Source: Collimonas sp. UBA1456
GTDB taxonomy: Bacteria; Pseudomonadota; Gammaproteobacteria; Burkholderiales; Burkholderiaceae_D
NCBI GenBank assembly: GCA_002325825.1
Contig: DCSW01000114.1
Location: forward strand, 1 to 13,018
DNA: 13,018 nucleotides
Direction: 5' to 3'
Part shown: positions 1 through 6,284 of the stretch, piece by piece
How the letters are laid out: each line of letters starts with the position of its first letter
How positions within the stretch are numbered: the stretch's first letter is position 1
Made by a program: the position numbers and the translations under genes
The notes under the pieces: model-generated
What the model saw: only the letters and a program-made list of their open reading frames with translations
Database searches by the model: none
Told to the model about the DNA's origin: nothing

Positions 1-12
1 CGACTTCTTCAT
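1..12 (-). CDS. Start of an unidentified minus-strand gene (partial, four codons)
   Basis: Reading the minus strand, an ATG at 12-10 is followed by AAG AAG TCG and runs off the window edge. A strong Shine-Dalgarno-like AGGGGG lies at 24-19, six bases before the ATG. This spacing is why I call a gene start here. The peptide MKKS is too short to identify. In many gamma- and betaproteobacteria rpoH follows ftsX, but nothing visible supports that identity here, and the pseudogene at 54-510 sits in between. Confidence 0.35.
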
Positions 13-53
13 GCCAATCCCCCTATCGTTTAATAATGCAAAACAACAGAAAA

Positions 54-510
54 TCACACATCCAAAGTGTCTTTATTTAGGAGAAGACTACAGCAGCCCA
101 ATACATAGTCGAACATGGTGCGGGTGTGTCCCGTTTCGCTGGCGGCGGCGCGTATGTGTGCCATCTCGGCGGCGTTGACGCATAGGATACTGATTAGGAT
201 GATGACCAGCGACGGCACCAGTCGACGCTAGGTCACGCGCTCTGCCGCATGTCCCGGCGACTAGTTGGAAAATACCGAAACTACCACCGGCAAGGCGCCG
301 ATCCGCCACAGTTTCAGCGTGGCGACGAGTTTGTGGTCAAGCAGGACCGTCACCAATGCGATCAAGCCGGAGGCAACATGGCGCCCGAAAGACAGCATGA
401 TGCCGGGGTAATCGGGCATCATCAGCGGCGTAATGAATACTATCCCCCCGCATCATAGCGGCGCCGAGCGAGCATAGCAGGGCGGCTCGGGATGACGCCA
501 AGCTTGTCAT
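54..510 (-). pseudogene. Decayed DMT/EamA-family membrane transporter
   Basis: Translated fragments on the minus strand look like one broken drug/metabolite (EamA-type) transporter. The N-terminus starts at ATG 510 (MTSLASSRAALLCSLGAAMM). Hydrophobic stretches then follow in another frame: VFITPLMMPDYPGIML (about 440-393), FGRHVASGLIALVTVLL, IGALPVVVSVFSN, and finally RRLVPSLVIILISILCVN. The frame changes by one base at a run of six G (plus-strand C 444-449). Two in-frame TAG codons lie at 263-261 and 230-228. The segment between the second hydrophobic helix and IGALPVVV is shorter than I would expect for the family, which suggests an internal deletion. The C-terminal half is absent, and the reading runs out at a TGA at 56-54. 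The family assignment comes from remembered family wording, not a search. The wreckage itself is seen directly. Confidence 0.6.
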
Positions 511-568
511 GGATAGCTGAAACGCGAGGCGGCGTTTCGCATTATTCGTTATGTTTCCGTATGGGGTG

Positions 569-599
569 GTATGGCCGGTCCGGCCGGATCAGGCCATAC
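569..599 (-). terminator. Stem-loop at the ftsX stop codon (possible terminator without U-run)
   Basis: GTATGGCC at 569-576 and GGCCATAC at 592-599 form a perfect 8-bp stem. The 15-base loop contains the ftsX stop codon, and a second compact palindrome (GGCCGGtCCGGCC, 573-585) overlaps it. No T-run follows on the minus strand, so it would be an atypical terminator or an mRNA 3'-end structure. Confidence 0.3.
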
Positions 600-1515
600 G
601 CGCCAGATGGCGACGCACCGACAGTACCGCCCCGACCAAACCGAGGCCGGCGCTGATCGTCAGCAAGATCAGGGTTGCCGTCCAGTTCAGCGGCAGCAGG
701 CGGAATTCGGACGCATACAAGTGGGCGAATTCGGCAATCGCCTGATTCAGCGGCTGCATGCAGAGCGCCACCGCGCCCAGCGCCATGCAGCCGGCGCACA
801 GGCCGAGCAAGGCGCCGGTGTAATAAAAAGGCCGATGAATGAAGGCATCGGTCGCACCAACCAGTTTAGCGACGGCAATTTCCTCACGCTGTGTCAGTAC
901 CTGCAGGCGCACAGTATTGAACACCACTGCTATCACCACAACCGCCAGCGTCGCCGCCAGGAATAGCAATATTAGCCGCAGTATCGCCAGCAGAGCGGCC
1001 AGACGCTTGACCCATTCCGAGTCGACCTGCACGGTATCGACGCCCGGCAGCGCTTTGAGATCGGTCGCAATGACGTCGATGCGCCTGGCATCAGGGGCAG
1101 CGTGGAAGCCGGCTAGCTTCAGCACATAGGCATCAGGTAACGGATTCTGGTCCAGTGTGGTCAGCGCATCGTCCATGCCGGTCTTGTTCCTCAGACTGAT
1201 AAGCGCATCTTCGCGAGGTATGAACAAGAGCTTGGCGGCGCTGTGGTGTTTTTGCAGCACAGCGTCGATCGATTTGGCCAACGCAGTGGCCGTGTCGCGC
1301 CCGGTATCGAGCGTCATGAAGACGCTGATCTCCGGCTCCACCGCGAGTTGTTCGGAGATCGGGCGGACATTTTCCATCATCGTCAGGCCACCGAACGGCA
1401 GCGCCAGCGCAATCGCTACCACCAGTACATTCAGTGCAAAACCACCTGGCGATTTGAGTAGGTGGGTGATGGCGTTAGTGAGTGCAAACCAGTGTTGCCG
1501 CAGCCAGATCTTCAT
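589..1515 (-). CDS. ftsX: Cell-division ABC transporter permease FtsX
   Basis: FtsX is the membrane partner of the ATPase FtsE. The FtsEX complex acts at the division septum, where it controls cell-wall hydrolases in the periplasm. The 308-residue protein has the family layout: a short cytoplasmic N-terminus, a first membrane helix at about 25-47, a large periplasmic domain at about 48-170 (containing VEPEISVFMTLD), and three further helices at about 172-200, 232-254 and 278-300. A permease-type cytoplasmic segment (EEIAVAKLVGATDAFIHRPF, 211-230) follows the second helix. The start ATG overlaps the ftsE stop codon by four bases (ATGA, 1515-1512), which implies translational coupling in one operon. 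The length is normal and no lesion is visible. The start fits the family N-terminus (MKIWLRQHWFAL). Confidence 0.95.
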   Translation of the reverse strand: MKIWLRQHWFALTNAITHLLKSPGGFALNVLVVAIALALPFGGLTMMENVRPISEQLAVEPEISVFMTLDTGRDTATALAKSIDAVLQKHHSAAKLLFIPREDALISLRNKTGMDDALTTLDQNPLPDAYVLKLAGFHAAPDARRIDVIATDLKALPGVDTVQVDSEWVKRLAALLAILRLILLFLAATLAVVVIAVVFNTVRLQVLTQREEIAVAKLVGATDAFIHRPFYYTGALLGLCAGCMALGAVALCMQPLNQAIAEFAHLYASEFRLLPLNWTATLILLTISAGLGLVGAVLSVRRHLARMA

Positions 1516-2204
1516 ACTGTACCTCCGTTCGAGCGCAGCGCCGAATTCTGCCAGTCGTCGACGATTTGTCCTTGATCGAGGAATACCACACGGTTGGCGC
1601 TGTTGAGGAATTGCTCGTCATGTGTTGAGATTAGGCAGGTCACGCCGACCGCGTGAAACGACTTTAGCGCATCCAGTACCTTATTGGCGTTGTCGCGATC
1701 GAGGTTGGCGGTGGGTTCGTCGGCAAGGATAATTTGCGGACGATTGACGATGGCGCGCGCAATCGAGACGCGCTGCTGCTCGCCGCCCGACAGCGCTTGC
1801 GGGTCGCTGGCTGCTGTGTCCAGCAGGCCGACCTTATTGAGCGCCGCTTGTGCGCGTTTTGCGGCTTCGCTGCGGGTGGCGCCGATCACCAGCAACGGTA
1901 GCATCACATTGGCTAGCACTGTGCGATCTTGCAGTAGTCTCTGCTGCTGCAAGATCAGCCCCAGGTTGCGTCGTAGGTAAGGCAGGCCGGAAGATTTCAA
2001 CTTGCCGACATTGGCGCCGTTGACGGTCAGCGTGCCGCTATTGGGACGCTCGATGGCGGCAATCAGGTTGAGCAAGGTCGATTTGCCGGCGCCCGATGGG
2101 CCTGCCAGAAAAATTAAGTCGCCCTTGTTAACCGTCAGTGTGATATCGCGCAGCGCGACCACATCACGCGTGTATTTCTTGGATACCTGGTTGAATTCAA
2201 TCAT
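1512..2204 (-). CDS. ftsE: Cell-division ATP-binding protein FtsE
   Basis: FtsE is the cytoplasmic ABC ATPase that pairs with FtsX at the septum and is recruited to the FtsZ ring. All nucleotide-binding motifs are present in the 230 residues: Walker A GPSGAGKS (35-42), Q-loop Q86, signature LSGGEQQR (138-145), Walker B IILADEP (158-164) and the switch histidine H195 in STHDEQF. The segment at 81-91 reads LGLILQQQRLL, where FtsE proteins usually have a VFQDxRLL wording, a conservative variation. The start at 2204 gives the standard N-terminus MIEFNQVSKKY, but no Shine-Dalgarno sequence precedes it (upstream reads AATAATCTATCGCA). It lies 91 bases after ftsY, with a 14-bp hairpin in the gap, and its stop overlaps ftsX. 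Confidence 0.96.
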   Translation of the reverse strand: MIEFNQVSKKYTRDVVALRDITLTVNKGDLIFLAGPSGAGKSTLLNLIAAIERPNSGTLTVNGANVGKLKSSGLPYLRRNLGLILQQQRLLQDRTVLANVMLPLLVIGATRSEAAKRAQAALNKVGLLDTAASDPQALSGGEQQRVSIARAIVNRPQIILADEPTANLDRDNANKVLDALKSFHAVGVTCLISTHDEQFLNSANRVVFLDQGQIVDDWQNSALRSNGGTV

Positions 2205-2210
2205 TGCGAT

Positions 2211-2238
2211 AGATTATTTTTGTCGGTGGTTTCGTCAA
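2211..2238 (-). promoter_or_regulatory. Possible ftsE promoter giving a leaderless transcript
   Basis: On the minus strand, TTGACG (2238-2233) and TAATCT (2216-2211) are separated by 16 bases. The first matches the sigma-70 -35 box at five of six positions, the second matches the -10 box at only three. The predicted start of transcription falls at or next to the ftsE ATG (2204-2202), which lacks a ribosome binding site. A leaderless message is therefore possible. This is a pattern match only. Confidence 0.28.
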
Positions 2239-2269
2239 CTCGTGGGCAAAACTTCTTGCCCACGAGTTG
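2236..2269. repeat. Perfect 14-bp inverted repeat between ftsY and ftsE
   Basis: CAACTCGTGGGCAA (2236-2249) is exactly complementary to TTGCCCACGAGTTG (2256-2269), with a six-base loop AACTTC. It lies in the 91-bp gap between ftsY and ftsE. No T-run follows on either strand, so it is not a textbook intrinsic terminator. It could be an attenuator, an RNA-processing or stabilising hairpin, or a member of a dispersed palindrome family. An octamer from the stem, CGTGGGCA, recurs a little further on, close to the end of ftsY. Confidence 0.85.
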
Positions 2270-2295
2270 CGATTGGATCGGGGCCGTGGGCAGAA

Positions 2296-3399
2296 TCAGG
2301 CAAGCAAAGCATCGACGAATTCAGTCGCATCGAAAGGCTGTAAATCTTCAATCTGTTCGCCGACCCCGATGAAATATACCGGGATTGCACGGTTGGTTGC
2401 AATCGCTGCCAGCACGCCGCCTCTGGCGGTGCCGTCGAGTTTGGTGATGACCAGGCCGGTCAGGCCGAGCGCATCGTCGAACACCTTGACCTGGGTCAGT
2501 GCATTTTGACCGGTGTTGCCGTCGATGACTAGTATCACTTCATGCGGCGCGGTCGCCATGCCTTTGCTGATCACGCGCTTAATTTTCTTGAGCTCGTCCA
2601 TCAAGTGCGATTGCGTCGGCAGGCGGCCGGCGGTATCGACCATGACCACGTTGATGCCGCGTGCTTGCGCCGAATGCACTGCATCGAATGCTACTGCCGC
2701 CGGATCCCCGGACTCCTGGGAGATCACGGTGACGTTGTTGCGCTCGCCCCAGATCGTCAATTGCTCGCGCGCAGCGGCGCGAAACGTGTCGCCGGCCGCC
2801 AGCAGCACTGATTGATTGTGTGCCTGCAGGTGCTTGGCCAGTTTGCCGATGGTGGTGGTTTTGCCGGCGCCGTTGACGCCGGCGATCATCATCACCAGCG
2901 GCTGATGCTGATCCAGCACCAGCGGCTTTTGCAATGGGCTTAACAAATCGATCAGCAAGGTGCGCAGCGCCGCCTTAACTTGGATGGTCTCGGTCAGTTT
3001 ATCTTCCTTGACTTTCTTTTTTAGGGCGTTGAGAAGGAATTGGGTGGCTCCGACGCCAGCATCGGAGACCAGCAGCGCCGATTCCAGCTTCTCATACAGG
3101 TTGTCGTCGATCTTGGCGCCGACGAACAGTGTGGCCATGTTGGTCGAGGTCTTCGACAGCCCATCTTTCAGGCGCGACAGCCAGGAGCGCTTTTGCTCGA
3201 CGGTGATCGGTGCGGCAACAATTTCTGCTATTGTTTCGATGTCCTGTTTCTGCGCGGCGCTAACGACGACAGCAGGCGAGGCTTCTGACTGACTATTGAT
3301 CTGCGGCTGCTTAGCGGCAGATGCAACAGGCACGACCACCGGCGTTTTTGGTAACGCTGCGGATTCGGCTTTTGGTTTTTTCTTGAAAAAACTAAACAT
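2296..3399 (-). CDS. ftsY: Signal recognition particle receptor FtsY
   Basis: FtsY is the membrane-associated GTPase that receives ribosome-SRP complexes and delivers nascent membrane proteins to the Sec translocon. From the ATG at 3399 it is 367 residues: a lysine-rich N-terminus (MFSFFKKKPKAES), a variable linker to about residue 68, the N helical bundle (about 70-160), and the G domain. The G domain shows GVNGAGKTTT (174-183), DTFRAAA (204-210), DTAGR (255-259) and TKLDGTARGG (319-328), and the protein ends with the family C-terminus GVGEQIEDLQPFDATEFVDA. The frame stays open upstream to 3504, but the 3399 start has a family-like N-terminus and an AGGA ribosome site about five bases upstream, so I prefer it. 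It is the first gene of ftsY-ftsE-ftsX. Confidence 0.96.
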   Translation of the reverse strand: MFSFFKKKPKAESAALPKTPVVVPVASAAKQPQINSQSEASPAVVVSAAQKQDIETIAEIVAAPITVEQKRSWLSRLKDGLSKTSTNMATLFVGAKIDDNLYEKLESALLVSDAGVGATQFLLNALKKKVKEDKLTETIQVKAALRTLLIDLLSPLQKPLVLDQHQPLVMMIAGVNGAGKTTTIGKLAKHLQAHNQSVLLAAGDTFRAAAREQLTIWGERNNVTVISQESGDPAAVAFDAVHSAQARGINVVMVDTAGRLPTQSHLMDELKKIKRVISKGMATAPHEVILVIDGNTGQNALTQVKVFDDALGLTGLVITKLDGTARGGVLAAIATNRAIPVYFIGVGEQIEDLQPFDATEFVDALLA

Positions 3400-3723
3400 C
3401 TGAGTCCTGTTCTGGAAAGCGGTGAAATAGGGCGTTATGATTGCTTCTTTTTGGGACCTCGAAAAACCATAGCGAATGTTGCCATGTCGGCAGGAGAAGC
3501 ACAACCGTACGAGAGTACAGCAAGCATCGCAGCGTGTAGTAGGTTTGTCGAGGCGCCCTTATCAGCTGTCGGACAACGAGTCCAATCATCGGCATTCTAC
3601 CAGGGCGATTTTCTTCGAATTCAGGATCATCTTGCCCGATATATCAGTATCCGGGTATCGTCTGGGGCCAAACGCGATGGAATGTGCGAAATTCGAGTGA
3701 AACTCCCCCGCTTATTAAAGTTA
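3400..3723. other. Gene-free divergent region between ftsY and rsmD
   Basis: This 324-base stretch separates divergent ftsY and rsmD. Frames are open in places, but none yields a protein I recognise, and the rsmD frame remains open back to 3451 by chance. Weak sigma-70-like pairs can be picked out: for ftsY (minus) TTGGAC 3585-3580 with GATAAG 3563-3558, spacing 16; and for rsmD (plus) TTGCCC 3632-3637 with TATCGT 3656-3661, spacing 18. Both are poor matches. The stretch may contain an unrecognisable gene remnant, but I see no positive evidence for one. Confidence 0.5.
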
Positions 3724-4371
3724 ATGAAAAAGCAAAATAACAACAAAACTAACAATAAGACGACCCATAAAGTCCCGCTGCATGCCGGCAACTCGCAATT
3801 AGCGCGGCAGGTCAGGATTATCGGTGGCGTCTGGAAGCGCACGCCGCTCGCGGTGCTGGATAGCGACGGGCTTCGGCCGACCCCTGACCGGGTACGCGAG
3901 ACGGTATTCAATTGGCTCACACACTTGTTTGATGGAAATTGGAGTAGCGTACGCTGTCTAGATTTGTTTGCTGGCACCGGCGCATTTGGTTTTGAAGCGG
4001 CCAGTCGTGGTGCCGCGGTGGTGACCATGATAGAATATCATGGTCCTGTAGTTCGCCAGCTTGAGGCGACCAAGATCAAGCTGGATGCGGCTCAGGTACA
4101 GGTGTTTCGCGGCGATGCGGTGACCTGGTTGAGCAAAGCGGCAGGCGATGTGGCACGTTACGACTTGGTTTTCCTAGATCCGCCGTATCACCAGGGTTTG
4201 CTGGAAAAGACGCTGCCGCTATGCCGCAGCTTGCTTAGCGAGTATGGGCTCTTGTATCTTGAGGCTGAATTTGCGCTGCTGCCAGAGGACTTGGCGGGCT
4301 GGCTGGCCGGATGGGAGCTGCTGCGGGCCGAAAAAGCTGGAATGGTATTTTACCATATACTAAGAAAGTAA
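3724..4371 (+). CDS. rsmD: 16S rRNA (guanine-966-N2)-methyltransferase RsmD
   Basis: RsmD uses S-adenosylmethionine to methylate G966 of 16S rRNA during assembly of the small ribosomal subunit. With the start at 3724 it has 215 residues. Family motifs are clear: VRIIGGVWKRTPL (30-42), the signature RPTPDRVRETVFNWL (51-65), the SAM-binding motif I DLFAGTGAFGFEAASRGA (80-97) and the catalytic DPPY (152-155). The first 17 residues are Lys/Asn/Thr-rich (MKKQNNNKTNNKTTHK) and unlike the rest. No good ribosome site is seen at either this ATG or the alternative ATG at 3682, which would add 14 residues, so the start is uncertain. The stop is 60 bases before the first possible coaD codon. Confidence 0.93.
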   Translation: MKKQNNNKTNNKTTHKVPLHAGNSQLARQVRIIGGVWKRTPLAVLDSDGLRPTPDRVRETVFNWLTHLFDGNWSSVRCLDLFAGTGAFGFEAASRGAAVVTMIEYHGPVVRQLEATKIKLDAAQVQVFRGDAVTWLSKAAGDVARYDLVFLDPPYHQGLLEKTLPLCRSLLSEYGLLYLEAEFALLPEDLAGWLAGWELLRAEKAGMVFYHILRK

Positions 4372-4392
4372 CGCAATTCTGTCTGATGCGAA

Positions 4393-4420
4393 TTGTGCCG
4401 AATGTAAAATCAGGCATAAT
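4393..4420 (+). promoter_or_regulatory. Probable coaD promoter
   Basis: TTGTGC (4393-4398) and CATAAT (4415-4420) are separated by 16 bases. The -10 matches the sigma-70 consensus at five of six positions. Transcription would begin around 4427, just ahead of the G-rich ribosome site at 4441-4451. This matters for the coaD start: a message beginning at about 4427 leaves almost no leader for the TTG at 4432. Confidence 0.45.
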
Positions 4421-4431
4421 GCGCGATCTGA

Positions 4432-4944
4432 TTGGTTGCAAAGGGGGGGGGCAAGATAGTCACCGCAGTTTATCCGGGAACGTTTGATCCGCTGACGCGT
4501 GGTCATGAAGATCTGGTGCGTCGCGCATCCGGGCTGTTCGACAAGCTATTGGTGGGGGTTGCCGACAGCAGAAATAAGAAACCGTTTTTCTCCCTCGAAG
4601 AGCGTCTGTCGATTGCGAATGAAGTACTCGGCCATTATCCGAATGTGCAAGTGGAGAGTTTTTCTGGCCTACTCAAGGATTTCGTGCGCCAGCATGACGC
4701 CAACGTGATCGTGCGCGGCTTGCGCGCGGTGTCAGATTTTGAATTTGAGTTTCAGATGGCCGGCATGAACCGTTATTTGCTACCCGATGTGGAAACCTTG
4801 TTTCTGACGCCATCGGACCAGTATCAATTCATTTCCGGTACCATCGTCCGTGAAATTGCAGCGCTCGGCGGCGATGTCTCCAAATTTGTTTTCCCTTCGG
4901 TAGAAAAACGGCTGAAAGAAAAGCTCGAAGCACAGCAGTCTTGA
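4432..4944 (+). CDS. coaD: Phosphopantetheine adenylyltransferase CoaD (unusual start codon)
   Basis: CoaD transfers AMP from ATP to 4'-phosphopantetheine to make dephospho-CoA, the penultimate step of coenzyme A synthesis. The nucleotidyltransferase signature GTFDPLTRGH (16-25 in this numbering) and the C-terminal ISGTIVRE (134-141) are intact, and the body matches the family throughout. The start is odd. The normal N-terminus MVTAVYPGTFDP reads IVTAVYPGTFDP here, with ATA at 4456-4458 where ATG is expected. The only conventional alternative in frame is TTG at 4432, directly after a TGA (4429-4431); it adds MVAKGGGK, encoded across a nine-G run. The run AAAGGGGGGGGG sits just where a ribosome site for the ATA codon would be. 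From TTG the protein is 170 residues, from ATA 162 (E. coli: 159). Function is secure, the start is not. Confidence 0.93.
   Translation: MVAKGGGKIVTAVYPGTFDPLTRGHEDLVRRASGLFDKLLVGVADSRNKKPFFSLEERLSIANEVLGHYPNVQVESFSGLLKDFVRQHDANVIVRGLRAVSDFEFEFQMAGMNRYLLPDVETLFLTPSDQYQFISGTIVREIAALGGDVSKFVFPSVEKRLKEKLEAQQS
4440..4451 (+). promoter_or_regulatory. G9 tract acting as likely coaD ribosome binding site
   Basis: AAA followed by nine G (4443-4451) lies four bases before the ATA at 4456, a position suited to a Shine-Dalgarno sequence for that codon. If translation starts at TTG 4432 instead, this tract is coding and gives three glycines. A homopolymer this long is prone to slippage and to sequencing error. 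Confidence 0.55.
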
Positions 4945-5039
4945 GCGGCAAGTCGCCAAGCGGCTTGGATAGGTTTACAATGATATGGCAGGCAGGAATC
5001 GCCTGATCCCGCGGCAACCTGATTTAAAAGAGTAGTGCA

Positions 5040-5318
5040 ATGGCTTTATTGATCACCGACGAATGCATTAATTGTGACGTATGCGAGTCTGAGTGCCCGA
5101 ACTGTGCGATTTACATGGGGCCTCTGATTTATGAAATCGACTCCAATAAATGCACCGAATGCGTCGGCCATTTCAGCGAGCCGCAATGCCAGCAAGTGTG
5201 CCCGGTAAGTTGCATTCCGCTGGACCCGGCCTGGCACGAATCGAAAGAACAGTTGCAGGCCAAGTATGAACGACTGCAAGCTGAGTTGGCAGCGGCATCG
5301 GCCGCCAGGGCGCAATAA
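5040..5318 (+). CDS. yfhL: YfhL-family ferredoxin with two [4Fe-4S] clusters
   Basis: This is a small electron carrier of the YfhL/Allochromatium-type dicluster ferredoxin family; its physiological partner is not known from the sequence. The 92 residues contain a first cluster motif C9-x2-C12-x2-C15-x3-C19-P and a second, interrupted motif C38-x2-C41-x8-C50-x3-C54-P, the long insert being typical of this family. C22 and C58 are extra cysteines; at position 22 the usual wording is CPNEAI, here CPNCAI. Residues 66-92 form a charged, Ala/Gln-rich helical tail. The start ATG gives the family N-terminus MALLIT. A purine stretch (AAAAGAG) lies somewhat far upstream. It follows coaD by 95 bases, where a TACAAT at 4976-4981 resembles a -10 box without a clear -35. 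It ends eight bases from a convergent pseudogene. Confidence 0.93.
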   Translation: MALLITDECINCDVCESECPNCAIYMGPLIYEIDSNKCTECVGHFSEPQCQQVCPVSCIPLDPAWHESKEQLQAKYERLQAELAAASAARAQ

Positions 5319-5325
5319 GCTCTGC

Positions 5326-6045
5326 TCAGAATGCCAGTTCCAGCGCGATTTCCTGGCCCACTCATAGGATTTCTTCATCACCTTCGAGCAAGATCGTATT
5401 AACACCGAACGTAATGGCGTCATTGAGGCGCGGATTGATGCGACAGGTCATTAATATATCCAGCGGATCGGGGGGCATACTTGCTGGTGGCCTGGTTGAT
5501 AGACGGCACCCGGCAGTGTGAGTATAGCTTGATCAGTTGCAGGCACGCGGAGCCGGCTTGGATGGTCGCCAAGAAATCTTCCTCAAATGCATCGACGCCA
5601 TCGATCACGAGATTTAGCCGGAAACGACTCATTGGCAACTAAGTGTGGCCTTATGTCAACAGCTTGTGGTTGAGGTCGTCGAGCTGATCCCTGCGGGATC
5701 AGCAGCATCGGATAGTCGTATGAAAAAAACGTTGATCCATTTATTACTCGCCAGTCTGAGCGAGGCGGGACTGGATCGCACCAGCAGGCACGGCGTACCG
5801 AGCACTTGCGAAAACTAGGCTGCCGCTTGCTAGCCTCCGTCGTACGCGGTGACGATGTTGTCACAGATGGTGACCGCAAGCATCGGGGTGCGCGGCGGCA
5901 GGGGGGTCGTCATTGTCAGCGGCGCCATAACTGGTGCCTGCACCTGCATCGTATCCGTATGTAATGGCGGCACGATCAATGCCATCGCTCGCATGCGAGC
6001 AATGCGACAGGACTTGTTCGTCGCTGTCGACCACCATCCATTTGG
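5326..6045 (-). pseudogene. Heavily decayed MOSC-domain protein (YcbX-like)
   Basis: MOSC proteins are molybdenum-cofactor-associated sulfur carriers or reductase partners. Fragments on the minus strand, in several frames, line up in family order: MALIVPPLHTDTMQVQAP and TPMLAVTICDNIVTAYDGG (from about 5990 to 5832), FSQVLGTPCLLV, YDYPMLLIPQ, LDDLNHKLLT, the MOSC core SRFRLNLVIDGVDAFEEDFL (5626 onward), QLIKLYSHCRVPSINQATSK, and the C-terminus LNDAITFGVNTILLEGDEEI ending at TGA 5328-5326. In-frame stops lie at 5832-5830, 5817-5815, 5653-5651, 5641-5639 and 5364-5362. There are at least three frame changes, one beside a six-base C run (plus-strand G 5470-5475). The N-terminal 40 or so residues are not found. 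The gene is certainly dead, and the family call is by eye. Confidence 0.8.
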
Positions 6046-6247
6046 AGTTCTGTTATTTCTTATATTTAAATGGTTATAAGTGGCATCTTGATCATAACTA
6101 TTTGTAACCATTTTTTATATGCAATATAAGAATGTCACGAACGTTTTTTCATATTTCCCGTATGAGGGTAGTAATCACACAAGATCTTCCTATATTTTTA
6201 CCCTGCTATGCAGCATATTTTTGCATTGTGAAAGCAAATATCGCTAT

Positions 6248-6276
6248 TTGGAGGTCGAAAAAAGTCCTGTTAAAAT
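6248..6276 (+). promoter_or_regulatory. Probable aceE promoter
   Basis: TTGGAG (6248-6253) and TAAAAT (6271-6276) are separated by exactly 17 bases, fitting a sigma-70 promoter (-10 matches five of six positions, -35 three of six). Transcription would begin near 6283, giving a leader of about 88 bases that contains two stem-loops. Confidence 0.5.
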
Positions 6277-6284
6277 TTGGCACC

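Noticed and set aside
3392..3595. Minus-strand ORF upstream of ftsY, and the 35-residue N-terminal extension of ftsY to 3504
   Set aside because: No family wording, and the canonical FtsY start at 3399 has a suitable ribosome site.
3451..3723. Long N-terminal extension of rsmD
   Set aside because: The frame is open by chance. The extra residues resemble nothing in RsmD, and the protein would greatly exceed the family length.
4946..4970. Terminator after coaD (AAGTCG...CGGCTT)
   Set aside because: Only a six-pair stem with a G-U and no T-run. Too weak to call.
5849..6079. Plus-strand ORF of 76 codons before aceE
   Set aside because: It is antisense to the MOSC remnant, with repetitive Gly/Ala/Met content and no ribosome site or family signal.
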